From NCBI GenBank assembly GCA_003116995.1, contig BDSL01000014.1, forward strand, positions 1,302,001 through 1,366,000: a stretch of 64,000 nt of DNA, in the 5' to 3' direction. The notes beneath the pieces are model-generated. The model was given only the letters and a program-made list of their open reading frames with translations, was not told the DNA's origin and did no database searches. The DNA is from Yamagishiella unicocca (Eukaryota > Chlorophyta > Chlorophyceae > Chlamydomonadales > Volvocaceae). This document shows positions 58,201 through 64,000 of this stretch, in pieces (position 1 is the first letter of the stretch; each line of letters begins with the position of its first letter). Position numbers and translations under genes: made by a program.

Positions 58201-61200
58201 TCGTTCGGCAGCTGGGGAAGCGGGGTGGGCAAGGTGAGGTGGTTGGAGCTAGCGAGTACGGCAACGGTGGGCACACGGTGGGGCTGGGGGTTGAAGCGCC
58301 GTGTGTTTTTTGGGGGGGGTGGCATAAAACCCGCTTACGCGACGGGACAGGATAGTTGTATGTGGGGGGGGACGACCATTGCCCATCAGCCTTCTTCCTC
58401 TCCTGGCAACTACCGGCGCAAAGGCGGCTCCGCATGTCACCGGTCTCCTCCCCCCCCCACCCCACGGGGGGCTCGCGGATTTCCTTTATATCCCCCCCCC
58501 GGGCCTTTTCTGTCCCTCCCCCGCCCGCAGGTGTTTATGATGCAGAACGACGACACTGAGATCGAGCGGTGGCACAGCGAGGAGGGCTCCGTGTTGTTGC
58601 TGAGCAGCAAGAAGTTCACCAACTTGATACTGGCGGGGCCGACCAAGAAGAGCAAGCCGGCGGGGCCGACGCCGGGGAAGCGCCGAGGCAGGCCGTCAAA
58701 GGGCTGGGGCGGCGCCGCAGCGGAGGCGGCAGCGGAGGGGGAGGCGGCGGGCGGGGAGGGTGACGGTGACGGCGGCGGCGGGGAGGACCCAGCGGAGGCG
58801 GAGGACCCGAGGCTGGCACGTCGGATGCAGGTGGGGGGGGGCCAGGGAGGGGGGGGGGGGGAGCTGGTGATGTGCGTGCCTGCGGTGGTAGTGGCAGGCG
58901 CCTCGTTGTTTGGTTCGTTCTTTCATCCCCTCGTTCGTCCATTCCGTCCTCCTTGCTACATCGCGCCCCGCCACCTTGCCACTCAGCTTCCTCGTACACG
59001 GGCTTTCCGCACCCCCTCCCCCACCCCTCGGTATTCGGGCGGGTCGGGACCATGCCGCGCTGTCCGCTCTCCCATCGCTCGGCGCCTCCCCCAGTTCTCC
59101 AGCTAGCGCCCAAAACCATCGGTTCCGCGAAACGTTTCCTTGCGTCATGCGGGTCCTCGATTCCTTGCGTCTAGCCGCCGCCGATTTAGCTTAGCCGCCG
59201 AAGGTCGACATATGACCTTTGTCTTTTGTATCCTCACCCCAGTTCTCCAGCATGCATCTAAAAACGTCTATCCTAAAACGTTTTTCCTCGAATCCATGGG
59301 TCAAACCCCCACCCCACCCTTGCCACGTTCCCCCCCCGCCCCGCTCCGCCCGCCAGCTTCGTTCGATGCTGCTGCAGGGCTGCGGGCTGGTGGTTGTGGA
59401 CGAGGCCCACGAGCTCCGAAACCCCTTGTCTCAGCTCTACCGCGCCATGTGCTCCGTGGCCACCCGGCGTCGGCTGGCGCTCACCGGCTACCCCCTGCAG
59501 AACAACCTGGGGGAGTACTACACGATGCTCACGTGGGTGCAGCACGACCTGCTGGGGCCGCCGGAGGTGGGAGGGGAGGGGGGCCGGGGGGGGTTATAAG
59601 AGATCCGCCGGGAGGCGGGGGGGAGGGAGGGTGGGCCGGGGGGGGGGTTATAAGAGAATCCGCCGGGCCAGGCCGGAGGGGGAAGGCGAGGAACGGGGAG
59701 CATGTGGGGGCGGAGGGTGGGAAGCGGGTGAGGTGGAGGGGTGGAGGGGAGGTGCTGTGTCCGCGGGGGGGGGATCACAGTGCGGGGAAGGGAAGAGCGC
59801 CGGGTCGGTCTGCTGGCAGCTGTGCGGTTCTGCCAGTGGCGGGTTGACGGTTCGCGAGCAGGAGGGGAAATCCGGTGTTTTGCTGTTTGGGTAAGGAGGG
59901 CGATGTCCGGGTTGGTGAAGCGATGTAGGGGGGGTTGCGGGCGAGCGCCAAGATGCGCTGGGGTAGGTGTTGGCGCGGGGAGGGGGGTACATAAAAGAAC
60001 CGGGTAACTCGACTTGGGAAGTGTAGCGGGTGCATAGCCTTGGGGGGGGCATAAAGATCGGTTACACGATTGGTTCGGGGGGAAAGTCCGCGTGCGGAAG
60101 ACCGAGCTGGCCGGCGCCTTTGCAGCGCATGTGTGCGTTCGTTGCAGCCGGGGGACGTCTCAGTGTGCGGTCCGCTGTGCCCCACTGCACCCCACTGCAC
60201 CCCACTGCACCCCACTGCACCTCACTGCACCGTCACCGTTTCTACCGCTGCAATCTCTCCACCCCGTCCCCGTCGCCACCTCCTCTCCCCCCGGACCGAC
60301 TCAGGATTTCAAGCGCGAGTTTTCCGCGGTGATTAACAAAGGTACGACACACCGCCTTGTCCCTAGCTGTGTCTGCTGCTTCTGCTGCTTCTGCTTCTGC
60401 TTCTGCTTCTGCTGCTGCTGCTACTGCAAGTCGTCTGTCAGTATAGGCCCGTCCTCCGCCAGCACTGCAGTGCCCGCCACCCCACCGCCGGCCTTCCGTC
60501 CCATAAGCTCCCCACCCCACCCCATCGCCCTGGCCCACCCACTCCCATACCCGGTTAACGGTTTCCGTTTCCCAACGGTCGGTCCCACCGCCATCACAAC
60601 ACTCTTATCTCATGCACCTCCACTGCCACCGCCGCCACCGCTTCCTCCATTCCCCTCCCCCACACACACAATCGATGTCGGACGACCATGCGCCAACTAT
60701 CCTGTCCCGTCGTGTAAACGGTTTTTATGCCCCCCTCCCCCTGTGTGGATTCTCTTATCACCCCCCCCCCCATGCGCGTGGCCGGCCATCCTAGTCCCGT
60801 AGCATGCGCGCGCGTCCCAGTGTCCGAAGGCTGTGCACCAGCTACACTTCCCAAGTCGCGTTACCGGTTCTTTAATTGGTCCCCCCCCACACATACTTGT
60901 AACCCCCCCACACACACACACGCAGGCCAGACGAGCAACGCCACCATGGCCGAGCGCGTTTGGAGCAACCGGCGCCTGGCTGTGCTGAACCAGCTGACGG
61001 ACGAGTTCATCCACCGGGCTGGGCCGCAAATCCTGGAGGTGGGCAGGCGGGACCAGCGGGCGGGACCAGCGGGCGGGACCAGCGGGCGGGACCAGCGGGC
61101 GGGACCAGCGGGCGGGACCAGCGGGCGGGACCAGCGGGCGGGACCAGCGGGCGGGACCAGCGGGCGCCGCTAGGGCTCGCGCGGCGGGAGTTTGGGGCAG

Positions 61201-61920
61201 CTAGGGTGCGGCGGCTAGTGCAGGTGTATGCGGGGGGGTGAGGAAGACCCGTGGATGCGAGAAAAAGCCGTTTAGAACAGACGTTTTAAGATGTATGCGG
61301 GGGGGGGCTGAGGGCGGCCCTCGTGGCTCTGGCGCCAAAGTTGCGACAACGCGGGCGGGTGTCGTGGATTGAGGTCGGGGTTGCTACAGCACGTCGGCGT
61401 CAGCTGTGGCTGTGTTTGGTTCACGCATAGACGTGTTGGGCTGGTGTGAGCTGGATAGGTCGGCAGCCCGGTGACGTGGGTACGGCACCTGTCGGGGGGG
61501 GGGACGAGGGTACGGCACCTGTCTGTGTGGGGGCGCGACGTGGGTGCGACACCTGTCTGTGTGGGGGGGCGAAGCCTTTCGGGAGGCTGTATCCTCCTGC
61601 TTGGTGCGACTGCAGGGGCGGGTTCCTCGTCCAAGCCGGGAGCAAACCCGATCCAAACCCGATCCACCCCGCCCCACCCCACTGCCCCTCTGACGTCCCG
61701 CAGTCGGAGCTGCCCGCCAAGAGTGAGGTGGTGCTGCTGCTGGACCTCAACGACCGACAGAGAGAGTTCTACTCCTCGTACCTGCAGGTGCGTGGGGGGT
61801 GGGGTGGGGGGTAAGGGGTAAGGGGTTGCGAGGGTAAGGGGTTGAGGGGCTGCCGTTAGGTCTATCCCCTGGCCGGAGCGGCAGCACCGGACTCGGTGGA
61901 TTGCGTACGTCGGAACGCGT

Positions 61921-61990
<70 letters not shown>

Positions 61991-64000
61991 GGTTGCGAGG
62001 AGCAGCAGCGAGGTGGGGCGGTGCTGTGTGGAGGCCCTCTGCGTGAAGACACTGCAGCTGCCAGGGCGGCCGTGGGTCGCTTCGTTTCGGACGACTGCGT
62101 GTCTAGCATCAGGGGTGCGTGGCTGCACGTCAACAAGGCTCGGCGATCACGTCGGCGGGGGGTCGGGGTTATCCATTCCCCCCGCGAGTCACCCCCACCG
62201 CCCTCTGGCCCCTTAAACGGTTTTCACCCCCCCCCCTCCCCCCACACACGGGGTTCTATTATTATACCCTCCCCCCCCAGGAGCTGGAGGCCCTCCCCAG
62301 CTCCAGCGACCGCCACAAGCTGTTCCGCGACTTCGAGCTGCTGCGCAAGGTGATGAACAACCCGCGCGACTTCGAGACGCTTCTGGAGAAGGCGGTGGCG
62401 GGGGGCGGCAACAGCATCATACAGCTGGAGGGTAGGGACCCGGGGGGGGAAGGGGAAGGGGTGAGTCGGGGGCGTGCGCAGAGGGACCCTTGGGGTTCAA
62501 AGGGGCATGGGCAGGCCTCTGGGGACGGGGGGGGGTGAGGGGAAGGGGACGCGGGGGGGGAGTCTCCTCGAGGTTCGAGTTCGAGTTCGAGGAAGACTCG
62601 TGGATGCGAGAAAAAACGGTTTAGGACACGGGACGCGGCGGGGGGGCGGGGGGGGTTTGATAAGAGAATCCGCGAATCCACGGCCGGGCGGGGGGGCGGG
62701 GGGGGGGCGGGGGGTTGGGGGGGGAGGACGCCGCGTCAGACGCCCCTAGGGGGCGGGACATACGAGGCCCCAGCAGGGTAACGATTTCCGGTGGGTGCAA
62801 CAGCGGCTTCCGTCTTGATCGGTTCGAGTTGGGGCGCCCCTCCACTTCCATTTGCAGACGCCGAAGACGGGGATGACGACGAGGAGATCCAGTTCCAGGT
62901 TACGCCGCTTCAAACTGGCGGCCGTACGGCGGCGCGAGTGCCGCCTTCGCCGGGTGCCGCCACGACGGGTGCCCCCGGCGGAGCCGCCACCGCCGTACAG
63001 GCCGCGGTGTACGACGAGGAGGCTCCAACCGCCATGGACGGCGAAGGCGCCGGCGCCGGCGCCGGCGCCACCGGCACGGGGGCGGGTGCAGGCGCCAACG
63101 CAAACCCCAGGGGCAAGGCCTCCAGCAGCAAGGAGACGCTGCAGCTGCCCCTGGAGCTGTGCGAGCGGCTGCATGCCCGGCTGAGAGGCATGCGGCAGGC
63201 GCTGGCGGCGGCGGGGCCGGGGGCGGCGGCGGCGGGAGGAGGCGACGGAGCTGCTGCTGGCGAGGAGGGGAACGAGGGGGGCGTGGACCCGCTGTGGGGC
63301 CCGCTGCCCAAGCTCGTGTTCATACAGAAGCTGCTGCGGTGGGTGGGTTGGGGGCGTGTCTTTGAAGGGCCCTCAGCAGAGGTTTGGTGACATTTGACGG
63401 CGTTTCTGGGTGGGCGGTGGGGTAGCAGAAGAGAACCGGTTGCTCGAGATGGGAAGTGTAGCTGGTGCATAGGAAGGGCAGGGGGAAGGGCACCGGAGGT
63501 CCCGGGCCGCGGGCTGTGCGCGTCCGAAGCGAAGAGCGGAACCTGAGGGGTAGCCGCGGACTGGACTGGATCGGACCGGACCGGACTAACGCACGTGCCT
63601 CCGCCGCCTGCCACCAGTCTCTCGCGCTGCTGCTGACCTCCCCTCCGCGCCAGACGCAGACGCCGCTGGCGACATGCCCTCCCCTCCACACACACACACA
63701 CACACCCTCGACACACACCCCTCTTTTTGCAACCCTTCCCCTCCCCCCCCCTCGCAGGGTGTGCCAGGACACCCGCGAGAAGCTGGTGATCTTCAGCCAG
63801 AGCATACCGGTGCTGAACGCGTTGCAGGTGCCGTACCCGGGGTGCTCCAGGGGAGGGGCGGGGGGGGGGGCGTACGGAGCAGCCTGCAGGACGGGCGACC
63901 CGTCGAGCGCAAGGTTCCGGCCCCTGGGAGTGCGCGGTGGGAGCAAGCAGTGCGGTTGCATCTTGGAGCAGCGTTGCCCGGCAGATGTGCGCCCCATCCG
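43247..64000 (+). CDS. SNF2-family ATPase, ATRX-like chromatin remodeller (3' partial)
   Basis: ATP-driven remodeller. Phase-consistent exons (2,372 codons): 43247-44430, 45404-45490, 46042-46306, 46639-47044, 47337-47479, 47861-48075, 48272-49637, 50575-50657, 50898-51094, 51463-51719, 52089-52212, 52599-52884, 53385-53471, 53993-54124, 54812-55014, 55589-55665, 56062-56193, 57136-57243, 57744-58061, 58531-58830, 59357-59566, 60305-60341, 60926-61038, 61704-61787, 62281-62431, 62858-63338, 63758-63827. Motifs: [25 protein letters not shown]; Ia [49 protein letters not shown]-lobe [25 protein letters not shown] and the post-lobe [11 protein letters not shown] point to the ATRX/ARIP4 branch. 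AT-hooks lie near 49340 (RGRGRPP) and 58680 (KRRGRPSKG). The 1,700-residue N-terminus is acidic and disordered with no recognised reader. The first junction uses a weak GTACTA donor, so 43247-44430 could be separate. Motifs V-VI lie beyond the window. Confidence 0.92.
47762..47806 (+). mobile_element. Intronic element fragment, family A
   Basis: TTTTTCTCGCATCCACGGGT then CTTCCTCGCAACTCCCCTAT in a SNF2 intron. It matches the end of the longer copies. Confidence 0.5.
49676..49775. mobile_element. Short intronic element, family B
   Basis: TTTGATAAGAGAACCCGCGA then ATCCACGGCCCACAAACCGA and GGGCGGTGAAGGTGATGGTC, followed by a G-run. It is the reverse complement of the copy at 16183. Confidence 0.65.
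49985..50035. repeat. 15-bp repeat in SNF2 intron
   Basis: Four copies of GACATCCTGTTCGACATC-type sequence (TTCGACATCCTGTTT). Confidence 0.85.
50226..50290. repeat. 18-bp CCGCCGCATGCAGTA repeat
   Basis: About four copies in the same SNF2 intron. Each contains GCCGCATGCA or GCCGCATACA. Confidence 0.8.
51325..51362. mobile_element. Short intronic element, family B
   Basis: GGTTTGTCGGCCGTGGATTC then GCGGATTCTCTTTAGA, near-identical to the core of the copy at 16183 and in the same orientation on the plus strand. Confidence 0.6.
51716..51815. repeat. 29-bp repeat at a SNF2 exon/intron boundary
   Basis: Four copies of GGGGCAGGTGGGGACCTGAG plus GAGGCTGGT. The first copy includes the donor at 51719/51720 (CAG/GTGGGG), so the array repeats the 5' splice site. 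Confidence 0.9.
52200..52292. repeat. 14-bp repeat at a SNF2 donor
   Basis: About six copies of GCGCAGATAGGTGG, starting at the end of exon 52089-52212, so the donor GATAG/GTGGGC is repeated. Confidence 0.85.
54155..54445. repeat. TG-rich minisatellite
   Basis: Long alternating TG tracts broken by TCGATTTGGGGTGTGTG units at three or four places, just past the SNF2 exon that ends at 54124. Confidence 0.9.
55683..55748. repeat. GCAGGGCTGGGT repeat
   Basis: Five degenerate copies of a 12-15-bp unit right after the donor of exon 55589-55665. Confidence 0.8.
55828..55998. repeat. 21-bp repeat, eight copies
   Basis: Eight near-perfect copies of CCGCACCCGATTCCTCCCAT plus G in a SNF2 intron. The reverse frame reads MGGIGCG repeatedly, but that is a repeat shadow. 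Confidence 0.95.
56726..57036 (+). mobile_element. Intronic element, family A, long copy
   Basis: About 310 bp starting CGGTATTCGGGCGGGTCGGG, with CTAGCGCCCAAAAC, GATATAGCTTAGCCGCC, CCCAGTTCTCCCGCATGCAT, and ending GGACATCCACGGGTTTCCCT. The same order of blocks is seen at 59029-59302. Confidence 0.75.
57345..57432. repeat. CCACCG/CCATCA triplet tract
   Basis: About 29 CCN triplets, mostly CCACCG, in a SNF2 intron. Confidence 0.9.
58318..58390. mobile_element. Short intronic element, family C
   Basis: GGCATAAAACCCGCTTACGC then GACGGGACAGGATAGTTGTA. It is inverted relative to 60672-60735. Confidence 0.6.
59029..59302 (+). mobile_element. Intronic element, family A, long copy
   Basis: About 275 bp with the same ordered blocks as 56726-57036. 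Differences are scattered substitutions and a missing internal GGGACT-type expansion. Confidence 0.75.
60178..60230. repeat. 10-bp CCCCACTGCA repeat
   Basis: Five to six copies in a SNF2 intron. Confidence 0.9.
60672..60735. mobile_element. Short intronic element, family C
   Basis: GCCAACTATCCTGTCCCGTC then GTGTAAACGGTTTTTATGCC. It is the reverse complement of the 58318 copy and ends at a C-run. Confidence 0.6.
61046..61170. repeat. 13-bp CGGGACCAGCGGG repeat
   Basis: About nine copies immediately after the SNF2 donor at 61038/61039. Confidence 0.95.
61243..61302 (-). mobile_element. Intronic element fragment, family A
   Basis: GAAGACCCGTGGATGCGAGA then AAAAGCCGTTTAGAACAGAC, antisense to the SNF2 gene, unlike the two long copies. 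Confidence 0.55.
61922..61987. repeat. (CAG)22 microsatellite in SNF2 intron
   Basis: 22 uninterrupted CAG triplets between the donor at 61787 and the acceptor at 62280. An open frame would read it as polyglutamine, but no splice arrangement that I can see puts it in the protein. Confidence 0.97.
62586..62692. mobile_element. Adjacent family A and family B fragments
   Basis: GAGGAAGACTCGTGGATGCG then AGAAAAAACGGTTTAGG (family A), followed after a G-run by GTTTGATAAGAGAATCCGCG and AATCCACGGCC (family B). The two families lie side by side in one SNF2 intron. Confidence 0.6.

Noticed and set aside
61901..62353. Polyglutamine protein from the CAG tract
   Set aside because: It lies wholly between a good donor (61787) and acceptor (62280) of the SNF2 gene. 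No phase-compatible exon includes it.
62565..62595. Possible tRNA B-box (GGTTCGAGTTC)
   Set aside because: No A-box or acceptor/anticodon stems can be formed around it; it is a short GTTCGA repeat. No tRNA or rRNA gene was found elsewhere by eye.

Overview
The window looks like nuclear DNA of a volvocine-type green alga (Chlamydomonas/Volvox relatives). It is GC-rich, genes are split into many short exons with GTGAG/GTGCG donors and CAG acceptors, proteins carry Ala/Gly/Pro/Gln low-complexity tracts, and introns are full of minisatellites. This assignment is inferred from gene style and content; no species is claimed.

Layout. 1-4.86 kb is a 45-bp GC-rich satellite whose three forward frames are mostly open. 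4.9-11.7 kb is repeat-rich intergenic DNA with a truncated PHD-finger-like ORF, a perfect hairpin and a dispersed palindromic motif, probably decayed mobile elements. Six minus-strand genes follow: ORC6 (11757-14459), a very large SMP-PH lipid-transfer-type protein (14826-~26.4 kb), a 435-residue conserved protein of unknown function (26730-30452), a ten-exon caleosin (31200-35394), a secreted protein made of Asn-Gly-Thr sequon repeats (37244-38653), and a DUF2306-like membrane protein (41851-42857). From 43247 a plus-strand gene of more than 20 kb encodes a SNF2/ATRX-like chromatin-remodelling ATPase and runs off the right edge.

Exon models were built by hand from reading frame, splice consensus and phase. 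Caleosin, the sequon protein and the SNF2 gene close in phase throughout, though the first SNF2 junction uses a weak donor. The 435-residue gene also closes, but only with one weak acceptor. ORC6 has an unresolved junction region near its N-terminus. The SMP-PH gene has one unresolved 5' gap and one unresolved 3' junction. Where the exon between them is ambiguous, this is stated.

Functionally the genes are independent: replication licensing (ORC6), membrane-contact lipid transfer (SMP-PH), lipid-droplet biology (caleosin), an extracellular or secretory glycoprotein (sequon repeats) and chromatin remodelling (SNF2). The most unusual items are the 30-plus-sequon secreted repeat protein, a 33-bp minisatellite that copies a 3' splice site about 17 times inside the SMP-PH gene, a large low-complexity insertion in the middle of the SMP domain, and several short element families shared by introns of different genes.
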